In this document: in pieces, positions 1-9,664 of the stretch
How positions within the stretch are numbered: position 1 is the stretch's first letter
Layout of the letters: each line of letters starts with the position of its first letter
From: Scortum barcoo
Lineage: Eukaryota; Chordata; Actinopteri; Centrarchiformes; Terapontidae
NCBI GenBank assembly: GCA_023238725.1
Contig: CM041540.1
Coordinates: 390,001 to 454,000, forward strand
DNA: 64,000 nt
Direction: 5' to 3'
Position numbers and translations under genes: made by a program
Notes under the pieces: generated by a model
Told to the model about the DNA's origin: nothing
The model's database searches: none
What the model saw: the letters and a program-made list of their open reading frames with translations, nothing else

Positions 1-602
1 TTGGCCAGCACCGACACGGCGATGAAGAAGCCGGTGACGTAGTAGAAGACCAGCGCCATGGTGGAGGTGTGCGGGTTCTCGAAGGCCCGCCACATGGTCT
101 CCCTGAAGCTCAGGTCCGCGGACACCTGCTCGTTGGTCTGGTCCATCTCCTCGTCGTCCTGGATGCGCTCCTGGTTCTCCCGCCGCCGGTCCTTGTAGTC
201 CTCGTAGCAGCAGTCCCCGATGATCTCCGGGATGATGCCGAAGAAGGCGAGCTCCTCGTCGTAGGCGGAGATGCACTCCTGCCGCGGGTAGTGCAGCTTC
301 CCGGTGCGGTAGAAGTTGAGGATGTGGCGGAAGATGTCCGGGTCCCGGTCGAAGAAGTACTCGTTGCTCTCCTCGTGGAAGAAGAAGTCCAGCTCGGTGC
401 TGCCCAGCAGGGTGTCCGGGTACCGCTCCAGGGTGTCCCGCCACGTCTGGAACTTGGTCCCGCTCACGTTCAGCATCACCAGCCCGTCCTTCCCCCGGTG
501 TTTGTCCTTCGGGGGCACCGGCATTGGCGCGCCGGCCACCGGCATCCAGCCGATGGCCGCCGCGCGAGCGAACGGCAGCCACGCCGCCACTCCTGCTGCC
601 AT
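1..602 (-). CDS. kcnd2: Kv4 (Shal) voltage-gated potassium channel, N-terminal 200 codons, partial
   Basis: This is the pore-forming alpha subunit of a somatodendritic or cardiac A-type potassium channel; it tetramerises in the plasma membrane and binds KChIP and DPP partners. The reading frame starts at the CAT on the plus strand (600-602) with MAAGVAAWLPFARAAAIGWM, the conserved Kv4 N-terminal inactivation and KChIP-binding segment. The T1 domain spans about residues 40-145. The Kv4 zinc signature H-x5-C-x20-CC is intact at H104, C110, C131 and C132. The S1 segment (MALVFYYVTGFFIAVSV) begins near residue 182 and the window ends inside it, so S2-S6, the selectivity filter and the C-terminus lie off the left edge. 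The frame is open with no lesion. The residues FFGIIPEIIGD, DPDIFRHILNF and KDRRREN resemble KCND2 more than KCND1 or KCND3. The Kv4 family call is very secure; the paralogue call is an inference. Confidence 0.93.
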   Translation of the reverse strand, partial: MAAGVAAWLPFARAAAIGWMPVAGAPMPVPPKDKHRGKDGLVMLNVSGTKFQTWRDTLERYPDTLLGSTELDFFFHEESNEYFFDRDPDIFRHILNFYRTGKLHYPRQECISAYDEELAFFGIIPEIIGDCCYEDYKDRRRENQERIQDDEEMDQTNEQVSADLSFRETMWRAFENPHTSTMALVFYYVTGFFIAVSVLA

Positions 603-1233
603 GGTCCCGGTCCTGGAGCTGGTCCCGGTCCTGGAGGCTCTTGATGAGGATTCACGGAGCGGCGGAGCAGCGACGGACCATCAGAGAAGAAGAAGCGCAG
701 AGAGGCAACAGATGAGCTCCGAGTTTCTGCAGCACAAACGGATTTTACGCGCGAAGCTGGCGCGAAAAACGGGAACAGAGAACCAGAACCAAACCGATCC
801 ACATGAGCTGAGCCCGCCCGGACCGGGAGGACCGAGGAGGAAACTCTCCTCTAAACTGAAAAAACTCCTCAGAGCCTCCGTTTCCTCTTAAACCGGATCA
901 GATCCGTGACCTCGGTCCGAGTTGAAGTTCTGTTCTGCGGCAGCAACAAGTCCAGGATTAGGAGGACTCCGAGACCGGGACCCAGACACGCAGCCGCCCC
1001 CGATCCGCCGCGAGCATGCTCCCCCCGGGTCTCCGCTCCGGATCCTCCCCGACCTGATCCTGCAGAGAGCAGCCCGCTGCCACAGAGAGGGGACAGCAGC
1101 CGAGCCGAGCCGGGCCGGGCTGAGCCGAACCAACAGGGAGGTTCTGCTGAAGAGAAGCCGCAGCAGCAGCTCGTCCTGCGGTCACAGGTGCTGCTGGAGA
1201 GGCGGAGACCCGCGGAGCTCTGAGCTCTGCCTT

Positions 1234-1273
<40 letters not shown>

Positions 1274-1480
1274 TCTCGCTCTCCGGTTGGGGGCGTGTCG
1301 GTGCACTAACCCGCGGATCTCCCGGTTTTACGCTCCGTGCCGGTGTGTGCGGTTGATCAGCTCCGGGCGGGACCGAGTGTTTTTCTACAGCCAGCAGGAA
1401 TCACATCAGTTTTCATCTTCATCATCTTCATCAGCTGCTCGGAGCGGCGCTGCATCTCTTCAACCTGCCTTTAATGTTTG
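603..1480 (-). promoter_or_regulatory. CpG-rich 5' flank and probable 5' UTR/promoter of kcnd2
   Basis: Immediately upstream of the kcnd2 start codon the sequence becomes strongly GC- and CpG-rich, falling to ordinary AT-rich spacer near 1.5 kb. This is what a CpG-island promoter plus long 5' UTR looks like, and KCND genes usually have long 5' leaders. I see no TATA box placed convincingly and cannot fix the transcription start. Open frames on both strands here (for example 906-1356 plus and 869-1306 minus) have no recognisable family and are expected from base composition. Confidence 0.5.
1236..1272. repeat. (TG)18 microsatellite
   Basis: Perfect alternating TG tract inside the CpG-rich flank of kcnd2, about 634 bases upstream of its start codon. 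On the gene's own strand it reads CA. Confidence 0.95.
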
Positions 1481-2599
1481 ATTAAGATTAAGATTGATTA
1501 GTTCCATCAGTTTGATTAGAAAACAATAAATTCACCATCTGAAAGAAAAACTAAAAAACTTTATCAGGTTGTAATAATCACTGAACACACACACACACAC
1601 AGTTTGAAGGAAACTCGAGGTTAAAGTGAACAAACTTAAATCACATTTTGAGCAGTGAAACATCAGTGATCAGATTTCTGTGATATCAGCAGGTATAAAG
1701 ACCTGCTTCCTGTTTGATGACGAGCTGATCTGATTGGACAAGAGTCACCTGGACAGGTGATCACAGAGTTAACCAGGCTCAGGTGCTGCTGCTGCTGCTG
1801 ATGATGATGATGAAGACATCCTCGCTGACTCAGCTGCTCTTCATTTGTCTGATGAACGTCGATCTGATGTTTCCTGCAGTGTTTATTTTCATATTTATAC
1901 TTTTATTTTGGCGTCATGTTGTTTGTTTGCTGTCACAGGTGATCAGCTGCAGTTCCTTCGGCGGCCACCAGAGGCTGCTGCAGACACACTTTCACATTTT
2001 TAAAACAAAACATTAGTATTTATTATATTTTATTAAAATATTAGTCTTCAGATCTAATATTGAGGTAAATGCAGCATCAGACAGACAGGTGATCGTGTCT
2101 GTTGATGATCCTGTGAAGGTTTTTTTTTATCAGAACAGCAGACGTCAAATTAAAACATCTCAGACCAAAACAAGATTACTCAGATGGAAAAACGTAATTT
2201 ACACTCCACAGAAAGAAAATTAAACTCAAACTGTCTGTATAGTCTGTAAATAAAAAGTAATTAATGTTCTGAATGTCCTTTTCAGACTTTTAACTCTTTA
2301 ATGGATGAACCAAATGTCAGCAGCTTTCTTTCTGTGTAAACGTCTTCGGCGTTAAGAGTCAAAAAGAAAAGATTTTATTGGTCTGTTGATGAAAAAGAAT
2401 CATTTGAGACAGCGAGCAACATTTAAATAAAATGAGTTTGTTAACCGATCAGACTGAAAGAAGAAGTGGTGGTGAGTTTTGTTTTTCTTTTTTTAACTCT
2501 TTTATTTTGAAGGCAGTCGAGCTGAAGCCACAAATTTTAACTTTCAGTCCAAAGATCCTCTGACTCTTTCTGATAGTCGAAAAACTGATTTTTAAATGT
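1481..2599. other. Intergenic, no gene seen
   Basis: AT-rich spacer. It holds a short (AC)8 tract near 1,585-1,601 and a short CTG/ATG run near 1,785-1,812. The 77-codon frame starting at 1,783 begins in that run and has no recognisable domain. Confidence 0.6.
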
Positions 2600-2834
2600 A
2601 ATTAAAATTCAAATTTCAAATTAATTTATTTAGAGCCCAAAATCACAAACATCATTTGCCTCAGGAGGGCTTTACAATCTGCATACAGTTGTGACACCCT
2701 CTGTCCTTAGACCCTCGAACCGGGTCAGGAAAAACTTCAAAAAAAACCTTTATGGGAAAAAGAAGAAACCTGAGGAAGAGCCACAGATGAGGGATCCCTC
2801 TCCCTGGGACGGACAGACGTGCAATAGATGCCAC
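2600..2834 (-). mobile_element. 3' tail fragment of the L2/CR1-like LINE (copy A)
   Basis: The sequence matches the 3' end of the large LINE at 5,484-8,590, starting in an AAATTCAAATTT-type tail, passing through AGAGCCCAAAATCACAAAC and TGAGGGATCCCTCTCCCTGG, and stopping abruptly after CAATAGATGCCACA. The 3' end of the element lies at the low coordinate, so it is inserted minus and heavily 5'-truncated. It differs from the other two copies by scattered substitutions and small indels. Confidence 0.75.
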
Positions 2835-3534
2835 AAACAAAATGATTCACTTCACCACTTTTATGCCAACAGGTTGGACCGAGTCGACTCATTCAGCTTA
2901 TTAACGACATTACATTACACATTAAACTTTAATTATTTTATTTGTTTCAGTCACTGAACTTTAATTCGTGACTCATGAAGCTTTGATCAGCAAAGACGGG
3001 AAATACTATCAAATTTTTACTGTCAGATTTGGATGCTGTGCTCACCATGGTAACCACCCTGAACACACACACACACACAGACACACACAGAGACACACAC
3101 ACACACACCTCAATCAGCAGTCAGAGAGGTGCAGGCTGGAGGCAGGAGGTCTCACTCAGCTCTTAAATCACCGAACAAAAGGAGCCCAGAGGAGCTCAGA
3201 TCAATGCTGAGTGAGTGTGTGTGTGTGTTTTTACATTATACAGAAGTTCCCAAGTGTGCACCGAGCCATCAATCAATTTGTTTGATTGATGGCTCCCTGC
3301 AGAGCTAATGGAGAGTCTGAGTGTGTGTTTGTGTGTTCCTGTCTTTCTGGTTTGCACACACACACACACACACTTTATGTCCTCGTCTATCAGGCGATGA
3401 TAGACTCACCAGCAGATCCAGATTCAGGTCCAACAGATTCAGCAGTTCATCTCTCACTAACACATCATCCTTCATTCAAAACAAACTTTAACTTTACATG
3501 AACCCTCCCTCTTTTTTTTCTCTCCTCAACTCAG

Positions 3535-3575
<41 letters not shown>

Positions 3576-3599
3576 TCATACCATCAAACAGTTAAAGAG
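2835..3599. repeat. Intergenic stretch with several CA tracts
   Basis: No gene is seen. Imperfect (AC)n tracts lie at about 3,062-3,108 and 3,355-3,373, with a longer perfect one at 3,537-3,572. The short frames across them are translated dinucleotide repeats. Confidence 0.7.
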
Positions 3600-3642
3600 T
3601 CATCTCATGTGACTCGTGAATTTCTTATGGAGATCAATAAAG

Positions 3643-3683
<41 letters not shown>

Positions 3684-3684
3684 C
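3600..3684 (+). mobile_element. Retroelement-type 3' tail with (TATC)10
   Basis: GTGAATTTCTTATGGAGATC is followed by AATAAAGTATC and about ten TATC units. The same layout (AATTTCCC, GGGATCAATAAAGT, short tandem repeat) recurs at 11,850-11,975 and, inverted, at 61,096. It is a common 3' end of 5'-truncated retroelements in fish. The family is not assigned. Confidence 0.55.
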
Positions 3685-4442
3685 ATCTGATCTCGACAGT
3701 CAGGTGACCACGACGAGCTGAGAGGGCCAAAAACTGAAGGAAAGAAAGAAAAAATAATGAAAAAAAAAGAAAAGATATTAAGAGAGAAAGAACATCAGTC
3801 TGTTGGCAGGAAACAGGAAGTGGACAGTTTTCTATAAATGTGATGTTTTTTGTCACAGTCATAAAAAAGGTTAGAAAAAAAGACACAAACACACAGAATC
3901 CAATAAAACTCAAATATTTCACAAACACAGGACAAAAAATCAAATCAGACTGAATGTATAAAATCTGCAGCTTGAGTAGTTACATGTTAGCTTGAGGCTA
4001 ACACTTAATGGGCTCTCCCATAGACAGGCTAACAGAAAGTAGCATCTGGATATAATCTTTTTTTTTTTTTTAATATTCTTACGCGGTCAGCTCTTTAAAA
4101 CACTGTGTGTTTTTATACATGCAGGAGTAAATAAATCTGTGACTCTTACAGTGGAGACGTTTAACACCAATAATGAACATCAACCTTCTCAGTAATATGA
4201 GCGACTTCTCATTTCTCTGATGATCAGATAAAGAGGATAATTATTATTTAGTGTCTGTTCATAGAGAAGCTTAAAGAAGCTGGGCTGTGAGAAACGTCAT
4301 GTGACTGCAGCCTGAACACGTTAAACTTCAGAGCAGATATACAGCCTGTAATGGATATTTTCAAATAACAGCTTTTCCCTACAGGTACAATTACAGCTCA
4401 TTAGTCTCACATATCAATTAGAGCCGAGCCCAGCTGGGAGTG
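3685..4442. other. Intergenic, no gene seen
   Basis: AT-rich spacer with a homopolymer T run near 4,060-4,071. A 86-codon minus frame (3,683-3,943) is low-complexity and unrecognised. Confidence 0.55.
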
Positions 4443-4453
4443 AACACACACAC

Positions 4454-4503
<50 letters not shown>
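4443..4503. repeat. (AC)30 microsatellite with one interruption
   Basis: About 61 bases of alternating AC broken once by GC near 4,457. One of the longest dinucleotide tracts in the window. Confidence 0.95.
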
Positions 4504-4505
<2 letters not shown>

Positions 4506-4643
4506 AGGTACCAGAGGGAGTGTGTGTGTCATTTTAGAGAAACAGAAGTAATTAAACTGCATTAATCTCTCTGTAACGTTCATCCTCCCTGCAGACTCAA
4601 ACAGCTTTCATACTCGGTTTGTTTCACACCGTTCAATCTGCTG

Positions 4644-4950
4644 CAACACCCCAACACACCCTGAACACACCTGAATACACCCCAACACATCCTGAACACA
4701 CCTGAACACACCTACACCCTGAACACAACCTGAACACACCTTGAACACACCTGAACACAACCTGAACACACCTGAATACACCCTGAACACACCTGAACAC
4801 ACCTGAACACACCTGAATACACCCTGAATACACCCTGAACACACTTGAACACACCTGAATACACCCTGAATACACCCTGAACACAACTTGAACACACCTG
4901 AATACACCCTGAACACACCTGAATACACCCTGAACACAACTTGAACACAA
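4644..4950. repeat. Minisatellite of 10-11 bp units (CCTGAACACA)
   Basis: Roughly 28 head-to-tail units of CCTGAACACA or CCTGAATACA, some one base longer, run for about 307 bases. Because no unit creates a stop on the minus strand, all three minus frames stay open for 105-112 codons and translate to repeats such as GVFRVYSGVFRCVQ. Those frames are products of the repeat, not genes. Confidence 0.93.
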
Positions 4951-6057
4951 AGAGAATTTCAAGAACCTCAAACTTTGCTGATTTAAAAAACCAAGAAATG
5001 TTTCTGTTTCTGCTGCTTATTTCACACACACATCAAATCTGTAACGTTAACATACATGCACACGCACACACACACAGTGAACACACACTCACAGAGGCCT
5101 CACGCAGGTGTAGTTACCTGACTGATGTCTCTTCTTCAGGTGGAACAGCTGAGCTCAAACTGAGTTTAAAGCTCATATTTATCTTCACACAGAGAACATG
5201 CGAACACTTAAAGCTCTTTTCTGTTCTCCATGTGAAGAACGAGACCTGACGGACGTCCTGCCGTGACGTCTGTTTTCTTCATTGACATGAAATCTGGAGC
5301 GAGGAGGCTTTATGATTCACTTTGAGCGGTGATATGACGGCTCACACGGCCAATCAGAGCGCTGCCACCTTTAAATCAAGCCAACAGTGAAATACTCACA
5401 CAGGAGTTTTTACTCACACACACTCGACCTTCAGCTCTGTGATCTTCAAACACACCTGATGAAAAGACTCAGGTCCTTCATTCAAATCAAATTCAAATTT
5501 ATTTATTTAGAGCCCAAAATCACAAACATTGTTTGCCTCAGGAGGGCTTTACAATCTGTACAGTTGTGACACCCTCTGTCCTTAGACCCTTGAACCGAGT
5601 CAGGAAAAACTTCAAAAAAACCCTTTATGGGAAAAAGAAGAAACCTGAGGAAGAGCCACAGATGAGGGATCCCTCTCCCTGGGACGGACAGATGTGCGTG
5701 CAATAGATGCCACATGTACAGAGAACATCATCAATCATATATATGGAATTATACATGAGTCGTAATAAGCTGTAGATAAACTGAGTTCATTGGTTTAGTC
5801 CATGTGTGAAGGTATCACAGGTAATGGAAATAAGTCCTGTGAGTCCAGGTGCATCTCTAGATGTCCTCATATGGAGCTCTGAGCCACTCGACCTTCTCTC
5901 CACAACACAGACACAGATCATGTCCCCACCAGGCCAGTGAACCTCAGACAGATGGACCACAACCAGAATCAGTGAGGAACCTGCAAGACTGGAGAGAACA
6001 AAGAGGACCGGGGCTCCGGCAGTAACATGCACTTTACAGGACATCAGAGTATTCAAC

Positions 6058-6132
6058 ATTAACCGCTTTAACACTTTAACCAATTTAACTACTTTAACCA
6101 GTTTAGCCACTTTAACCACTTTAACCAGTTTC
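6058..6132 (-). repeat. Short minisatellite inside the LINE 3' UTR
   Basis: Eight or so imperfect 9-10 bp units of the type CTTTAACCA lie within the 3' UTR. The related copy at 13,745-13,790 has fewer and rearranged units, so the array length differs between insertions. Confidence 0.7.
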
Positions 6133-6273
6133 TAAAAGTGACTCCAGTTTGCACTACTACCATAATATGAGTAAAGGAAGCAGAGGAAGAGGGAGAGGTG
6201 CCCGGTGCATCATGGGAGCCCCCCGGCAGTCTAAACCTATAGCAGCATAACTAAGGGCGAGCCTGTGCCCACC

Positions 6274-8562
6274 CTAACTATAAGCTTTATCAAAAAGGAA
6301 GGTTTTAAGTCTATTCTTAAACACTGACACTGTGTCTGCCTCTCGGACCCAGACTGGGAGCTGGTTCCAGAGAACAGGGGCCTGATAGCTGAAGGCTCTG
6401 CCCCCTAGACTACTTCTGGAAACCCTGGGAACTACAAGTAAGCCTGCGTTTTGGGAGCGCAGCGCTCTAGTCGGTTGATAAGGAGTTATCAATTCATTAA
6501 GATATGATGGTGCCAGACCATGCAGAGCCTTATATGTGAGGAGAAGGATTTTAAAATCCACTCTAAATTTTACAGGGAGCCAATGCAGAGAAGCCAATAC
6601 TGGAGTAATATGGTCTCTTTTCCTGGTTCTTAGTCAGCACCCGAGCAGCGGCATTCTGGACCAGCTGTAGAGTCTTTAACGACTTGTTTGGGCAGCCTGA
6701 TAAAAGTGAATTACAATAATCCAGCCTGGAAGAGACAAATGCATGGACTAATTTTTCAGCATCGCTTTGGGACAAAAAGTGCCGAATTTTTGCGATGTTG
6801 CGCAGGTGGTAAAAAAAAGCAGACCTTGAAATATGCTTAATATGGGTGTCAAAGGACATATCCTGATCAAATAAAAAACCCCGAGGTTCCTTACAGTGGT
6901 GCTGGAGGCCCAGTTAATGCCATCCAACAAGGCTATCTTAGGAGAAAGCGTGTTCCTCAGGTGTTTCAGGACCTAATAGGATCACTTCAGTTTTATCTGA
7001 GTTCAACAACAGGAAATTTCTGGTCATCCAAGCCTTTATATCTTTAAGGCAGGCATGGAGTTTCAGGAGCTGATCAGTTTTGTGTGGCTCCACTGATAAA
7101 TATAATTGGGTGTCATCAGCATAACAATGGAAATCTATGGAGTGCCTCCTGATGATATTGCCAAGGGGCAGCATATACAAAATAAACAGAATTGGACCAA
7201 GCACTGAACCTTGTGGAACTCCATGACAGACTTTAGTATGCACAGAGGATTCATTATTAATATGGACAAACTGAGACCGATCTGATAAGTATGATCTGAA
7301 CCAGTTTAATGCAGACCCTTTAATACCAAGCAGTTTTTCCATTCTTCAGCAACAGGATGTGATGGTCAACTGTATCAAAGGCAGCACTGAAGGTCTAACA
7401 GGACAAGTACAGACAGAAGCCCTCTATCTGATGCTGTCAACAGGTCATTAGGTGACTTTCACAAGTGCTGTTTCTGTGCTATGGTGAGCTCTAAATCCTG
7501 ACTGAAAAACTTCAAAAAGACTATTACTGTGGAGATAATTACATAACTGGCTGGCAACGGCTTTCTCTAGGATCTTAGACAAAAAGGGGAGGTTGGATAT
7601 TGGTCTATAATTGGCTAACACATCTGCATCAAGTGTAGGTTTTTTGATCAATGGTTTAATTACAGCTACTTTAAAAGACTTGGGTACAAAGCCTGACACC
7701 AGAGACAGATTAATAATATGCAGCAGTGATGTGCCAATAAATGGGAAAACTTCCTTAAGCAGCGTAGTTGGGATGGGGTCTAGGAGACAAGTTGTTGCTT
7801 TCGATGATGCTGAAACTAACGAGGATAATTCGGGAAGGCCAATTGGAATAAAACTGTCTAAGCAATTGTCAGGTTTTAATGTATCTGCTCCTAAATTTCC
7901 TGAGTCTGAAGGATCGGAGTCTAACGAGGGCAGATCCTGACAAATTTTGTCCCTAATATTCAGAATCTTGTCATTAAAGAAAGCTCATGAAATCATTACT
8001 ACTTAAACTTAAGGGGATGCAGGGTTCAATAGAGCTATGGCTCTGTGTCAGCCTGGCTACAGTGCTGAAAAGAAACCTAGGGCAGTTCTTATTTTTCTCT
8101 ATTAATTCTGAATAGTAGGCTGCTCTGGCATTACACAGGGCTTTCCTATACGTTTTGAGACTCTCTTTCCAGGCTAGGCGAGAGTCCTCCTCTTTGGTGG
8201 AGCGCCATATCCTTTCCAATTGTCGCGTTGTTTGTTTTAACTTGCGAGTTGCAGAGTTAAACCATGGTGCCAATCTCTTCTTGTTTTATAATCTTTCTTT
8301 TTAGGGGCGCAACAGAGTCCAGAGTGCCTCTGAGTGAGTCCATGGTGTTTCTAACAAGTTGGTCAATTTGGGGGGAGCTCAAAAAATCATGAGAGTCGTC
8401 AGAGATACTAGGAAATCTAACTGACTTTAATGCTGTCGGAATTGCTTCCTTAAATTTAGTCCTAGTACAATCGGGTAACCATCTAGTGAACACTAATTTT
8501 TCTAGAGGTGCATAGTCCAGTAATAGGAATTCAAATGATACTAAGTAGTGGTCTGATAACAC
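6274..8562 (-). pseudogene. Broken LINE ORF2 (endonuclease C-terminus, reverse transcriptase, C-terminal domain)
   Basis: The coding region survives as frame-shifted pieces: 8,257-8,562, 7,974-8,273, about 7,448-7,960, 6,938-7,342, 6,748-6,930, 6,563-6,859 and 6,274-6,597. Visible reverse transcriptase landmarks are LANYRPISNLPFLSKILEKA, HHSTETALVK, HGVPQGSVLGPILFILYMLP and the catalytic YADD (codons at 7,112-7,123). LDYCNSLLSGCP and LHWLPVKFRVDFKILLLTYK follow. There is a one-base surplus just before the AAFDT motif near 7,400 and further indels, so the copy cannot encode an intact enzyme. Confidence 0.85.
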
Positions 8563-8590
8563 AGGATTTTGGGGGGAGACTATTAAGTGC

Positions 8591-9084
8591 TCATCTCACC
8601 TTCGTTCTGATTTTCAAAGTCTGCTCCACAAAAGGCTTTTTGTTTTCTGTTTGGCAGCTTTTATAAAACAAAGAGTTGAATGTGGAGCTGAAAGCTGACG
8701 AGTGTGAGAGCAGCTTCACCTGCAACTGAAACATCGAGGCTTTAATATTTGTTCATTAAACACCACATGAATAAACAGTGTTTCTGCGTGTCGAACATCA
8801 CAGGAAAGATTCATTTACTCTCAAATGAAACCTGACGTTTGCCTCGATCATTTAAAAATCATAAAAATATTCTGACGTCTCCTGTTTAATCACCTCTAAT
8901 CGCTCACTGCTCATATGATTAGACTCCACACTCAAAGTATCCCACAATGCATCATGAGCTGTCATTTACAACTGGTGGTCACTAACTGAGCCTCACAGAC
9001 CATCATGCACTGCTCTGAGGGTCAAACAGCAAACAGACGAGAGGACAGAGTCACAACACAAAATACTTTCTATTCATTTGGGGA
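8591..9084. other. Intergenic, no gene seen
   Basis: AT-rich spacer beyond the 5' truncation point of the LINE. No coding or repeat signal recognised. Confidence 0.5.
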
Positions 9085-9310
9085 TAATATAAAGACATCA
9101 ACAGAACTTCAGATACAGAAACTCAAGTTCAGCAGCTGAAAACACTGCCAGCAGCTGGTTAGCTTAGCTTAGCATAATAATGACTGAAATTAGATGGAAA
9201 CAGTTAGCCTGGCTCTGCATAAAGAGAACAAAATCCACCAACCAGCTTCTCTGAAGGTCCCTGAATGCATCACTTCTCGTTTGTTTCATAAAAAAACGTT
9301 CATATCATTA
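9085..9310 (+). repeat. Teleost interspersed repeat with GGTTAGCTTAGCTTAGCAT core
   Basis: The string of GGTTAGCTTAGCTTAGCAT, GGAAACAGTTAGCCTGGCTC, AACAAAATCCACCAACCAGC and CTTCTCGTTTGTTTCATA follows the order of a repeat common in percomorph genomes. A decayed copy in the opposite orientation lies at about 61,660-61,800. The element class is not known to me. Confidence 0.55.
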
Positions 9311-9519
9311 GAGAGAATGAGTGGGTGGAACAGATTTAAATAAATCCAATAAAGGAATTTAAATGCTTAATTAGTCGACATTGTCACGATCCATCAAGAT
9401 GATCAATAAAACATTTAATTATGTGAAATGTGAAAGAAGCTTCTGCGGTGTGTTTTTCTCTCTGTGTATTTTTCTGTGTGTTTTAAACCCTGAAGGCATC
9501 TCCAGCCTGGATTTCCTCC

Positions 9520-9524
<5 letters not shown>

Positions 9525-9556
<32 letters not shown>

Positions 9557-9577
9557 CTTTGAAGAACTATATATATC

Positions 9578-9609
<32 letters not shown>

Positions 9610-9626
9610 TACCTACTATATATATC

Positions 9627-9661
<35 letters not shown>
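9525..9661. repeat. Compound AC/AT microsatellite with a 49-bp tandem duplication
   Basis: (AC)15 at 9,525-9,554 is followed by two copies of a block of CTATATATATC, further TA units and CA repeats. The blocks start at 9,567 and 9,616, 49 bases apart, so a mixed AT/CA block was duplicated as a unit. Confidence 0.9.

Positions 9662-9664
<3 letters not shown>

Larger units (their letters stand above)
5484..8590 (-). mobile_element. L2/CR1-like non-LTR retrotransposon, 5'-truncated, about 3.1 kb
   Basis: Read on the minus strand, the element begins inside the C-terminal end of its endonuclease domain (LSDHYLVSFEFLLLDYAPL near 8,560), runs through the reverse transcriptase and the conserved C-terminal region, and ends with a long 3' UTR (about 6,270-5,484). 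It finishes in short TTTGAA-like repeats rather than poly(A), as CR1/L2-type LINEs do. The 3' UTR carries the segment seen again at 2,600-2,834 and 13,187-13,790. Assignment to the L2/CR1 side of the jockey superfamily is from protein motifs; a Rex1-type label is the main alternative. No target-site duplication was identified. Confidence 0.85.

Noticed and set aside
69..891. Plus-strand open frames of 191 codons opposite kcnd2
   Set aside because: They are antisense shadows of the Kv4 coding strand and its GC-rich leader. The minus strand has the conserved T1 domain.
4608..5029. Three overlapping minus-strand frames of 105-112 codons
   Set aside because: All three frames are open at once because they translate a 10-11 bp minisatellite.
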